Below, one piece after another: positions 1-11,700 of a DNA stretch of 64,000 nt (the first letter of the stretch is position 1; every line of letters starts with the position of its first letter). Source of the stretch: Polytrichum commune (Eukaryota; Streptophyta; Polytrichopsida; Polytrichales; Polytrichaceae). Under the pieces are notes generated by a model. That model ran no database searches, had not been told where the DNA came from, and was given only the letters and a program-made list of their open reading frames with translations. The stretch lies in the NCBI GenBank assembly GCA_950295325.1, contig OX485806.1:43152001-43216000 (forward strand), written 5' to 3'. A program made the translations under genes and the position numbers.

Positions 1-1324
1 CTCATGCTTTGGTTTGATTCCAAATAAGATTTGGAGTCGCATGAGTTGGGCCGCTCGCTTTTGTTCATGGTCCATGATGATGATGTTTGTTTTGATAGTT
101 TGCCGTAACGTGATGACCTCATTGCACCGCCCAATCCTTTTGATGTCGTTAGGGAGAGGTTGGCTACAATTGATTTGACATTTTCAGAAATTCATCCACA
201 AGTACACGTAGTTATAGGTTTCTTCTAAATTGCATAGTTCACAGTCGTCTTATTCATTACTATTTTTTTTCATCTTTGTCGACAACGTGGCAAACGCATT
301 GTTTTTAATGCATACAATTAGAATATATAAACATCTTTACATTCAATTCGAATGCCATTCGCCATGACTTCCAAATTGATTGTGAATTAATGTGGTTTTG
401 ATCTAGAATCACCCAACAACTTCACAATCAAATTTAAATTGACATTAAGGTTCATGTGGGAGCTCAAAGCATAGCACAATACAATGTTGAGATTGAAATA
501 CCACTTCCAATTACATTTAAGATGACTTTCATTTCTAACTATGATTTGGCTTTACATTAAATTTCATTTCTGTATCTGTTGAATACTATTGAAAATCAAA
601 ATGCCAACACCATGACAATAATTCATATTTTGTGCATAGTGCTACGCACATTGCTCCAATATACATTGACATGTAATCTTAATCTTATTTTTATAATTAA
701 AGGTTGCAAAATCACGGGAGGAAGCGGTAGTTCAATCCGCATCCGAACGGGATCCTCCCTCTTTGCACTTTCCACCTCTTGATTTTCTTTCTTGTGAGCG
801 CAAGGTCCTAGCTCCATCTCCAATGCCGACATTTTTTGTCCTTCCAGGGAAGTTTTTTGTCGGCATGTGGTCTCCACCTCGGCCACCACCAACGATTTTA
901 TGCATTCCACTACTATTCTCTTGCGGCATAATCATCAACATCGCCCTACGTCTCGCACCGCACAAAAGGTTAATTGCCACACTGGATATTGTCTCCGCCA
1001 TTCTCATAATGATGACAATGATCGACATGTTCGTAATTATGATGCATATAAGGTAGGGGTGGCAATTTCCGTGCGGGTCCTAAAGTCGACCCCTATGTCG
1101 GAAGCACTTATTTAGGTGCTTTTACCTGGGTTTACAAAAGCACCTATCAAGGTGCTTTTACCGTTCACAGCGCTGCCAATATTTCATTGGCTGCCAGCGG
1201 TCGGTTTTAGAAATCCACCCTGTGGATATACCACGTATCCTATGTGCAAGTGTTGGTCACTCTACAAGGTTTCCTTTAAAAATTTGTAGGAAATCATAAA
1301 CATGTTGGAAAATTAGGATTTTTT
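1..1324. other. AT-rich flank, no supported gene
   Basis: I see no recognisable coding region here; the short overlapping open frames between 620 and 1115 lie on both strands and match no family I know. The stretch near 1055 (AGGGGTGGCAATTTCC) resembles the generic end of plant hAT-type elements, but no partner end or target duplication was found. At about 1110-1165 the heptamer AGGTGCTTTTACC occurs twice with an inverted copy between, so this piece could fold; its meaning is unknown. Confidence 0.3.
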
Positions 1325-1550
1325 CATAGATGCTCTTGCACCAGCTTTACGGAGCGCTCAAAATTTATAAAAAAATAATTTCAGCATCCCAACTAGGCAC
1401 ATATGAAATTTGGACGGAAATAGCCACCCTTACCTTATATACATTACATCAACGGAGGTTGGTGAAGGCTATATTGCATATAGGAAAAACAGTTGAAGAG
1501 TAGAGTTGAGGATGATGTTTTTAGCCCAATGCATAAACCATTGAAAATAT

Positions 1551-2801
1551 ATGAGTCCGAGGAAGATACATTGGAACACCCACATGAGGAGCAAAATTTT
1601 GACGTTTTTGTTTGGTACAATAATGTTGTGGATGCTAAATGGTAGATCCACATGTTCGTTTAAAGAATATATTTTCAACATTTACACACCACATATATTC
1701 TATGACATTCTGCAAATGCAAAGAAAGACTTTTGACAAGTTGGTACATGACCTCCGACCGTTTATACATGGACAACATACGTATTGGAAACAACCAATTA
1801 AAGTGGAAAAGAAAGTGGTCATGTTTTTCAAGCTTATGCATGGCGAAACTATACCTCTAGTTGTGGATAAAATGGCACTAGGCAAATCTACCGTATATGA
1901 GATCCTTCAGCAAGGGTGTTCGGCCATAAGCAATAATTTTGGACACCTCATTGTTTGGCGAATAGGTCGAATATTGGCTTGAATCACATATGCCTTTCAA
2001 GCCAAATAATAGATGCCCAATTGTATTGGTGCTATTGACGATTCACATGTCTACATTGTGGCGTTACCAAATTCTATGGCAGCAGTTGACCATTGCAACC
2101 GGTACAAATTATTTTCAATCTTACTACAAGGTAATGTAGATAGAAAATGTTATTTCATATGTATCAACACCGGACCGCCATGATCCTAACATGATAGCAC
2201 ACACTTCAAAACTACAAAACTTTACCAAAAGGTGGAAAAAAGAATTATGGGTGGATTTCATGATGACCCATTAATTTGGCCGGCGGCTCTTCCATTTCCT
2301 CATTATATTGTGGCGGACTGTGGATACCTTCTCTTGAGTTGGTGCATTACACCATACAAGATGGGACCTATGAGATTGCCTTTTTAAAAAGAAAAAGTTT
2401 AGTTCAACCAAAAACATTTAGCTATGTGAATGAACGTTAAACGAGGATTTGGCATATTTAAATCAAGATTCAAGGATATTGGAATAAAATCCTCTTTAAA
2501 ACTCAATTTTCTACCTACGCTTGTGCATTGTTGTTGTGTCTTGTACAATATACTACTTGCTAGAACAGACCGGACATTGGATCAAATCTTGGAAGATTGT
2601 TATCTCCTATTAATTGATGAAAACGACTTGCCATATAGAGACGAAGAAAAAAAATTTCAATGCCCAAGGTCAATGGGCATTGTGAGCGAAGAAAAAGCCT
2701 TGCCAGAAGGAAAAATGACAAGGGGGGATTTGTTAGATTATTTAGTACATATCCAAAATACCGACTACATAGCAAGACACACGAGAAGACCAAGATCTTA
2801 A
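1551..2801 (+). pseudogene. PIF/Harbinger (HARBI1-like) transposase remnant
   Basis: Translation in shifting frames gives the order of a Harbinger DDE nuclease. An N-terminal helical part (1551-1982) contains ALGKSTVYEIL, the helix-turn-helix-like segment of the family. Around 2028 follows IGAIDDSHVYI, the counterpart of the GAIDGTH motif with the first catalytic Asp. Around 2305 comes IVADCGYLLLSWCITPYK, the counterpart of the second Asp motif. Around 2430 comes NVKRGFGIFKSRF, where family members usually have E-R-A-F-G, so the third catalytic Glu appears to be Lys. HCCCVLYNIL follows, as in HNCCVLHN. Frame changes and stops near 1981, 2010 and 2185 rule out a working protein. The partner gene is on the opposite strand at 2962-3907. 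The family call is firm; exact ends are approximate. Confidence 0.8.
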
Positions 2802-2961
2802 AAATAAGCCAAAATTCAAGAAAAGAAGGGAGATTACAAAACCTTGTGAGAGCATCCATAGATGATGCCAACATCAATAAAACGCTAGTCATGATTTTCA
2901 ATTTTTTTGTCCTCTCCATCTCCAATTCATAAAGTTTGTAATCCTTGTTCAGAGCTTGTGC

Positions 2962-3907
2962 CTATTTTTGTGCAATTTTTACTTTATGCGCTGTATCAAA
3001 TGCCAACACTTCACTCCTCCAAACACGTTTGTCTTTGTCTTGTGCTTCTACATGTGCAAGATATTCGTAATTTAAGTCCTTGACAAAATCCACCCAATCG
3101 TCGGTGCCCACAGCTTTTCGCTTGCGACCCATTGAGCCGGGCGTGTTGTCTTCGGGTGTTCTCTTCGTTGGAAACTCAAATGCAATCGCGGCACTAGTTG
3201 CAGGGCTTCCCACTCCAACACAAGAAGGAGCACGTGGAGTAGAAGGGGAGCGACCAAAATGCCTTGCAACCGGTGGAGCCAACCTATCGAAGTCCACCAC
3301 ATTCGTTGCATGGGCAAAGATTTGTCTCTTTCCAACAAATCCTTCCATTTTTGTGTACATAGACTCACTAAATTCCAACGACATTTTCTTGGTTTTAGAC
3401 AATTATTTTTTCTCCTCCCTACTCATCCCCTACCAATTGGCTGAATCCATCCCTTCTATGTAATCTTTCATCAAACCGTCCCACTTCTTGGTTATTTGGT
3501 CAACATCCTTAACCTCGAAACACACCACACCCATGCATCCTGCCAAGACCAATTTCCATGCCGTGGTCCCATATACAAACTTGGCAAGAGAAGGTTGATT
3601 GGAATTGTGCCTCCCGACCCACTCTATACGTTTTTGGCCAATGAGGACAAACATCTCCACGTTGGTCCAAATTGGACCCTTGAACCTCGTGAGGAAGTGC
3701 GGCTTGTGATTGCAATGGAGCCGACGATGATCGTGCAGTATTTGATCTACCCCTAACACATCCACCTCGTCTTGTTGTAGTTGGTGCAGAGGAAGTCGGT
3801 GTTTGGTTGTCCAAATACTCCAACTCAAAGCCAAATTCCAAGTCAATGGGCACTTGGGTGGATGGACAATGTGAGCTCTCACTCAAATCCACGATGTCAT
3901 CCATCAC
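2962..3907 (-). pseudogene. Harbinger-associated Myb/trihelix-like protein, broken
   Basis: Reading leftward from the ATG at 3907, an acidic N-terminus with a short Ser/Thr-rich stretch leads after a frameshift (about 3690-3720) into GPIWTNVEMFVLIGQKRIEW and, further on, ITKKWDGLMKDY. This spacing of Trp residues (W-T-x-x-E ... K-W-x-x-L) is that of the Myb/SANT-like or trihelix domain found in the second ORF of PIF/Harbinger elements, which binds the terminal repeats with the transposase. The frame is then interrupted by TAG (3430-3432) and TAA ten codons apart, after which the same frame stays open to 2962. Both stops could be Gln codons changed by C-to-T. The C-terminal part (MSLEFSESMYTKMEGFVGKR) has no domain I can name. 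Confidence 0.65.
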
Positions 3908-3999
3908 TCAACAAAGAATCCTATCAACACACATGGAAAATGAGCAATCTAAATTCCCGCTAAAGTCAGGGTGCCAAGATGTCAAGAAAAATAAAAACC

Positions 4000-6900
4000 A
4001 TGTATAGATGGTCCAAAAATCATGAAAGGCCTAACCATTTACGTTCCATATACAAATATAGTGGTGCAAGTTAGAGGACCAGCGAATGCTCAAAGTTTCT
4101 CCTGGATTCAAGGTTAGGTGCAAACAAACATTATGTGCAGTGTGTCATTCTTGACAATGCATATGCAGACTTATCAGGCCTGCAAAAACTTGCTCCCACA
4201 CAAAAGTGCCCGAACTGCTATCTATTTATGGCCTTCTAAACATACGACAATTCCAATAACTTGCTCCCCAAGAACAAAGAAGCACCAGTCCATTCATCAT
4301 AACAATTTCCTCCAGAGGTTTCAAAAGAAGAGAAATAAAAATAAACAAGAACCACATAATCCCAAATGCAAGCCCCATATTCCCAAACCACAAACAAGCA
4401 GCCACCAACAATCCCACAAACCCCAACCCCCCATTGCATGGACATGATTTGGATTCTGAAAATTGAGATTAATAGAAAATTACACCAAAGTATTTGTCCA
4501 CTGCACATGTACAGAGTTCTTTATCCTACTTTCCCTAGGATGACATCCCTTTTAATCTAGGAACTTTAAAGTTCAGTACTTCTATAAGACGCTGGATCTG
4601 CAAGTGAAATCTCCGTTATGCTCCCCTCAAGGGAAACCAAAATTGGAAGGAATAAAAATGAAGTGATTTTAAATGCAACCAACTCAAAGTGAATAATTCT
4701 CCAAACATAGATCTTTTTCAGTCCTTTTTGAATTGGATCTCACACAAGCCATGTACATGGGACAAACGCGGTACAAGAGGGACATCAATGTACAACTGTG
4801 GAAAATGTTGCCACTTGAGCTGCAGCCACCCTGTGCCCAAATCAAGAAAGGACCAATTAGTGCATGCAGTACTTATAAAGCAACAATACAAGCGTTTTTT
4901 AGGGCTCGTCACCTCTCACCAGAAGATTCTTACATAACCAAGTGCAACCTTTAATAAGTCCCAAAATAAGAACCTAGATAATCTGATCACACTGCCAATG
5001 CTATGATACTATTGTAAACAAGTGTATTATCAGCATTATCATGCACAATGCAAATATTCTCTCCACCAACTCACCAATAGAGCCATTCACAAATAGATGT
5101 AAAGACGAGTCCATTTCACTGAGAATATATTGTATACCAAATCTCCACCGAGATACAGGAAGCACAAGTAATGGTGATTTACAAGGTATGTGTAGACAAT
5201 CCACTGTTCTCCATTTGTGCAACTTGTAAGGGCACAGCCAAGAACCATACAAATCATAGTAATCTGAGCACATCTGAGCAGTACATCATCAACATTTGGA
5301 ATCGAAGATCAGAAAAATACATTAAAAATAGAAGAAAACATACCCATTCACTTGTGGTCAAATTGATTACAGCCAGGCAGAAATGGAACAGCAACAACAT
5401 AATCTGCTCCAAAACATCAGAATACCCAAGACATTTAGCATGTCTTGATGTTCAGATAACCAAATGACCACCAATCAATTGCAACATTATATTGAGATTC
5501 CCCATTTTCTTTGGTTTCATGGATCTGTGGTGCATATGTATTTTCTTCTGTGCAAAGGGTTTGATGCCTAAATCGTTTGGTAAGGGTGTGCAAGGGGTCT
5601 TATTTATTTACTTTTAGGGAAGTTCAGACCACTGAACAAATGCCAACTCTCGAATGTGGTGCAAAAGTTGTCCGAGCATGTGTCCCCAAGACAATTTTGC
5701 ATGAAGTTTATGAGCAAAAGAATGATATTGCTAAAGCTGTGACAAAAGAGTAGGAGAGTGCAATTTTGTTTAATTTTGATCTATTGTATTGTGTTGGAAG
5801 TTTTTAAGAATGGCAAGAGATACCTGTAATATTTTATGGTCGTTGTGGATTTTATCACCCTGTATGTCACTGTTGGATTTGCTAATATTGATTGCTTGCT
5901 ACTCTTTGTTAACTTCTAGACCAGTTCATGTTCAATTTTGCCGTAAATGTGATACAGATCTACATGGCGATTATGGATGATGATAATAATTCGCCAACCA
6001 ATTATTAGTCAACTTATATGTGGTTACTACACTGAAGTGTCTGAAGAATTTATATTGATAGCTAAATAATTGTACCCTACTAAATCAGACAGTGAAGATT
6101 TGAACAACAGAATACCATGCTTCCATGCTTCCTCTATTCATTGCAATCCTGGCAAAAAACAGTTGGCCCAAACACACACATTAGCCATTGTAGTCACATC
6201 CACAAGCACTCAGCAGTCTTTCAAAATTTACTGTGCGACAACCAGAGGTGCATAGAATCTCCCCTTAAATCTGTGAACACTTCAAAAAACTCCGAAGTTT
6301 GGCGTTGGCTCGGTTGGCCTTCTGTCCCAAAAAAGATTAAAAAAAAAAAACAACCAAAAAAAAAAAACAAACTCCAGAGCTTTTATTTCTGGTTCAGACC
6401 GATGTTTAGGATCTTTCCAGTACTGACAAATTGAACATTTGCAAAAGGTCCCAAACATAGACATCTTTTCAACCAGATTTGCATATAGCAGGGCCAACAC
6501 ACAGATATACATATAGAAGTGCTCAATAAGGGAGGGGCTTAAAAATGGACACCGGAGAATAACCACCCAAATTCACCAATAGGTATTGACAAAGAACCAA
6601 TCTGGGGAGGAGATAATAGCCGTAAATCTGCAGCACATTCATACGTTAAAACTTTACACCTTCATCATGCATGACATCAAAAATGTTGTTTATACCAATT
6701 GGAAGCCAATAGTTTGCATGCCCAGTCACTGTGGAGTGTAAGCACTTGTTCTGCACACATAAAATTGCCAGCAGTAATAAAAAACAACAGAGTGTTGGAG
6801 ACTATAGCAGTAGTCTCAATTCCACCGAGTCTGTGACAAGGCTAACCATGATGGTGATGCAGGCTTTGGGGGAAAGTTTTGGGATTCATTTTTTGCCTTG

Positions 6901-8620
6901 TTTTGAAGTGCATGTAGTTTTTAGATAATGGCTTGAGGTCTTGAATATCTTAGTTTTCTACTACAAGGATAGACCACTAAAACCAAAGCGATGTGGCTTT
7001 GCAGGACAATGGTGTAAATCACCACCTCCTCTCAAACGAGAGGACAAGAAATTTTATCCAGAGCTTTCCTGGATTCAAAACCTCGTGTGTAGGTCCGGAG
7101 CTTTATAATGTTGGGAATAACGCACCCAGAGCATTTCCAAATGGGAACACGAAACGGTGGGCATTTTCTATACAACTTCAGTAGAATGATAGGAATGACT
7201 GTCGACAAGCGGGGTGACCTCTCTGAAACTCCTCAAAAATGTTTAAAGCCGCCATTGCCAAAGCCACAGAAACACTAGTAAAAATCACTTCGAGCTGCCT
7301 CCCTTCCAAGAGAGCCACACAAACTAACCAACAAAGGAACAACCAAAGTGGCCTGAACAAGAGTGACACCCCACGGTTGGATTGATTGTGTGTCTGTTGT
7401 TTTATTTCCTCTCCCCTTTGTGAAGTTTAGCAACAACACACACGCACACATCCATACCTGTAGCGAAGAGGTGGATGTGCACCGTGCCGTCCAAGGCAGC
7501 AACAACCAAAAGGCCCTCCGCAGCAACTAGGTGAGCCTCCTCGATCCATCCAAATGCACCCCGCTTCTTAGCAAACGACCCTTCTAGCTATTGGAAACAA
7601 TAGGACTAGAGATAAGATTGCACAAGCAAGTCACACATACACAAAGGCATATGAACAAAGCTTGGACTGAGATGGTTTCCTCCATATGGGTTGCTACAAA
7701 CAATATGGGATAACTCCGCTCCCACTAAAGACCAGCCTTGTAGGCTTATTACAACCTTATTACTTCTAGTATTACATTTCTATGACTATGAGCAACCTAA
7801 TGCTCCACCTTCAACACTAATGCACTCCACGGCCTCCACATACATCAATGCCTTCAAAGAAGGTGGTGTAGAATCAAATCATATGGCAAAAATTGTGAGT
7901 AGTATGCTTGCAAAACATTGCGAATGAATGCAATTACAATCCGCGATGTAAGTGCAAAAAATCGGCAGGATTAGGCTATGGGACAGAGCATTCCATGCGC
8001 AAAAGACAACATCATATTAGGGTTCTGGAAAGAAGATCAAATAAGTGGTGGCCGAATCGGGTAGATGAATTCAATCAAACGGCACAATTTTGCAACTCAC
8101 TCGGAGCCTACCACCTCCGAGATAGGATTTTGCCAAATATCTGTCTACATTTAAAGTCCACATCGAAAGCACCGGCCCACTCACCAGATAGATTTGGTCC
8201 TCAATAGTGTGCGGGAAGATTTTTGGACACAGCCGAAGCTAAAGCTCGCACTGAAGCAAGCTTGGGAGAAAACTGCGAACCTGTGCAGCGACCTCACGCG
8301 CGGAGCAGGACCCCGTCGACTTCGAGGAAGAAATGATTAACAAATTCCGTCCACCGAAGCGCGTTATCATCCAAGCTCGCTCCTAACGTTGCTTGGGAAG
8401 ACCGGTTCAAAACACTCCTTTCTTTGTGCTTGGCTCCGTTATCCGGGAGGAACATGCCCCCCTGCAGTCTTTGACACACCTATATGATGTCCAGTACGGA
8501 CCCACCGGATGCGGGTTCCAGATTTGCCCTAGCTCCGGTTACTACCGCACCGGTTCCGGGCTGGCACCCCGGGTGCGGCCCGACCTATTAGGCCAAATTT
8601 TAGAGTTCTGGCGGGTCCTC
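4000..8620. other. Intergenic region, nothing recognised
   Basis: About 4.6 kb without a supportable gene. Open frames are short, lie on both strands and show no family motif. An A-rich run occurs at 6330-6372. At 8490-8625 a GC-richer stretch contains repeated CCGGTTCCGGG-like and GCGGGTCC-like words that may be worn ends of a hAT-type element, without a confirmed partner. The last part is upstream of the decarboxylase gene and should hold its promoter. Confidence 0.5.
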
Positions 8621-8633
8621 AACCCCCCCAAAG

Positions 8634-8640
8634 TATAAAG
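8634..8640 (+). promoter_or_regulatory. Candidate TATA box of the arginine decarboxylase gene
   Basis: The word TATAAAG lies 141 bases before the ATG at 8781. A start site about 30 bases downstream would leave a 5' leader of roughly 115 bases. Position and sequence fit a plant core promoter, but no transcript evidence is available. Confidence 0.4.
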
Positions 8641-8780
8641 TGGCCTAAGAAGCTAAAGTCAGGTGGGAAGGGAATAACTTACTCAGGCTTTAGGGTTAGG
8701 GCTATCGCAGTATACCTTAACTCTCTCACCCACACACAGGGCGCTAGAGAAGGGAAAAGAGGAAGGCAAGGGAAGTGGCG

Positions 8781-11700
8781 ATGACGTCCCTCGTCTTCTC
8801 CTTCTCCTGCGACTCCTGCTTCTGCCGCCCAGCTGCTGCTTCCCTCTTAGCAAACTTCTCTCCCTCGCTAATAGTGTCCCTCCCCCATCGCCATGGCCAT
8901 GCATTTATTGTCTCCACAGCTCACAAAGCAAGCAATCTCCCCTCCCCCTCCTCCTTTGAAGATGACCACCGCCCATGGACGGTGCACGATAGCAACGCTC
9001 TCTACCGATTGCATGGCTGGGGTGCTCCTTACTTCTCCATCAATGCCGCAGGCCATCTCTGTGTTCGCCCCTCAGGCTCTGTAGAAGGTAAGTAAGGTAG
9101 ATGTGTGTTACTCAAATACTTTTCTCTCTGCATGTACTTCTCGTAGGATATGAATTAGTGCAAGATGAATAGTACATCCAACCGTGCCCGCAGCCATTTG
9201 TCTCATTATTGTCTGAGCTCACATGATTATCTTAATCATCATCAGAGTAAAGCTTCTCCTGCTCATTGAGTGGTCGTATAGGTTCCCCCAATCATGTTGA
9301 CTGTTGAACTGAGAATGGTTAGCATGTTTTGAGCTTGTAGTCCCATCTCTCTTTAAAACACGTGTGTTTTTTTTCTTTCCGGTCTTAGATCGACACATAA
9401 CTGCATACTACTCATTATATAGGTTTTTGATTAAGGCTAGTGTTGGATTAAGGCACGTCTAGCTTAAGGGATGATGCCCTGTTGGATCACTCTCAATTTC
9501 ATAGTATTTGGAAGGTATTCAATTGGAATATATTCTCACTATCCTATATTTTCTTGAATGAACTAAACTTGTTCAAAATAAAACTAAAAATGGTTGCTAA
9601 TTTAGGTTTTTGTCTGAAAATGTGTTCAGGACTCTCATGGATCTGATGTGGTTTGCCATGTTAATTAGAGTGGGCTTTGTGACTCATCATGTAACAAGTG
9701 TCATGGAACACCCTCTCTAGTTGCCAACCAGGAATTGCAAGGCAATTAATATTGATCGATGATTAATAGTGTGGGCCACACTAAGTCAGACGTTTAGTGT
9801 AGCAGAAACTTAAGTCAAGAATTCGCTGTTGGGAACTATGAAGTTCAGTCAGTGGGGGTGTCGCAGAAGCGGGCTTCTTCCATGCAGATTGAATTGTTGT
9901 CGATGGCCCCTGTTCAAACGGGTTGCCAGCTTTTGGCTATTGCTGCATTGTGTGGTGTGTTTGTAATTCATTCTAGTTTTTTGATTGCTTCTTTTTGATT
10001 GCTTTTGTATTGAGTATTGAACACCATTGCTCTATAATAACTATCTTTCTTGATTTTGATTGTATAATATACCGTAACTTTAATCTGTATGTGTTGTTTA
10101 AACAGCAAAAACTTACAAGGATACTATACACGTCGATGTAGATGATGCAGGGAGGGACGACATCGATGTAGTCGAAGTTGTAGATGCATTAGCAGCGCGG
10201 CAGATGCAATTGCCTCTTATTTTGCGATTTCCAGACATTCTTCGCCATCGCATGCAGGAGCTGCAGGCCTGCTTCTCTGCTGCTATGTCTAAATTTGACT
10301 ATAGGGTTGGTCTTCCTCTCTTTTTCTCAAGCCTTGCCCCTCATAATATCACTCAGGCAATTCTCTTGGATCAGTCCCCACCTGTAGCATTTGGACCCAT
10401 GTTGGACTAGTACATAGATGACTGCATGGTTTAATACACCATATCGATAATGGTGTCAAGGAACCTATCTGACTTGTATCAGGATAGTAATTCCAGACAA
10501 ATATGGTTACTTGATGGGTCCCATAAGATGAGAGAATCTTTGTATGCACCAGTAATAATTTGGGTAAATACCATCTTAAGACCATATTGATACTCGGGTG
10601 ATTTTACATAGGTTCTTGGATGGTATATAGGTCCAATTGATATCAAAAACAAAACTATAAAATTATGTTATAGAAAAATATAAAATTATCATCATATCTA
10701 CCCAAGGGGTATTAAAAAAAGGGGATACCTGTCCAACTCAGGTTCGGACTTATTCTTTAGATTAATCCCCACTAGTTGGAGCAAATACCCATGGAAAATG
10801 TAGACATAGTCTCATTTTCCGTAGATATGCACTCCACTAAGAGCTTCATCTCCATGCAGAATGACAGTTTCCTCTGGATGCAAACTTCCATGATCTCAGA
10901 AGAGGCTTCCGAACGCTTAAAACCAGATAAAAGTTCACTTGCTAAATGTTTGGAGATTGGTCACTCTATACAATTGGGAGACTTGCACTTGCCATTTCAC
11001 ATGGGACACAAAACCATATCCGTTCAAATCACTGACACAGTGCAGTTCTAACACCCTTTTCTCAGGAGTGGTGTGCAAGGTTTGGGTTGCTTTGGTCTCC
11101 ACTTTCTTGCATGAGAAATTGGTGTCCAAATTGCAGGAGCACCATCTGATAGCGAGTGCTTACGGAGAAGTATATATGGAGGATTGCATAACCATCATCT
11201 GCAAATGTTGGCAAGCAGATGGTGAATTGAGTTTGCTATCTGGTCCAGTTTTGGTGGTAAACTTGTGGTGAAAGACCTAGGGATAGTGGCCTTCCACCAC
11301 CATTTTCCCTACATGATATTTTGCCCAAAGTTCCTTTTGCACCATCTTTTCCATCAGCCTTTGAGATTAATGATGGATTCTTATTGGAAGTTTGGAGGAA
11401 CAATGAACCATTTTAAAGTTGGCATTTGTCTCAATTGAGTTGTAATTTATTCGGCTCCTAATAAACGTGCTCTGGTTGGCCTTTCTAAGTTGTTATAGTC
11501 CACTCTCCAGGTTCCTCTAGTGTAACTGCACCATCTGTTCATCTAGTCTACAATTGTAGTTTTATATCAGCATGCAGTCACACTGCATTCATTGCATTGG
11601 ATGTGGGTAGACCTTTTAGGTACTCAGGCCGGAAGAGGCATTTGTTTGTTTTCCTGATAGGTAGTTACATTCAGGATTTCACTCATAGCATACGAGCTCT

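Larger units (their letters stand above)
1325..3985. mobile_element. Decayed PIF/Harbinger DNA transposon
   Basis: The element is defined by its two convergent gene remnants: a DDE nuclease on the plus strand (1551-2801) and a Myb/trihelix-like protein on the minus strand (2962-3907). This two-gene layout is typical of PIF/Harbinger elements, where both proteins are needed for transposition. The outer limits are soft. Near 1331 the plus strand reads ATGCTCTTGCACCAGCTTTA, and near 3980 the complementary strand reads ACATCTTGGCACCCTGACTT, which look like worn terminal inverted repeats. No clean 3-bp TTA/TAA target duplication could be assigned. Both genes carry stops or frameshifts, so the copy is dead. 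Confidence 0.6.

Noticed and set aside
623-1115. Four overlapping frames near the left edge as a possible exon
   Set aside because: Open on both strands with no recognisable domain; more likely a chance effect in a GC-richer patch.
6282-6372. SINE or processed pseudogene ending in an A-rich run
   Set aside because: There is an A-rich run but no Pol III boxes, coding similarity or target duplication that I could identify.
7178-7526. Hydrophobic minus-strand frames suggesting a membrane protein
   Set aside because: Two overlapping frames are both hydrophobic because of a CA/TG-rich sequence. No family match and no splice-supported extension.
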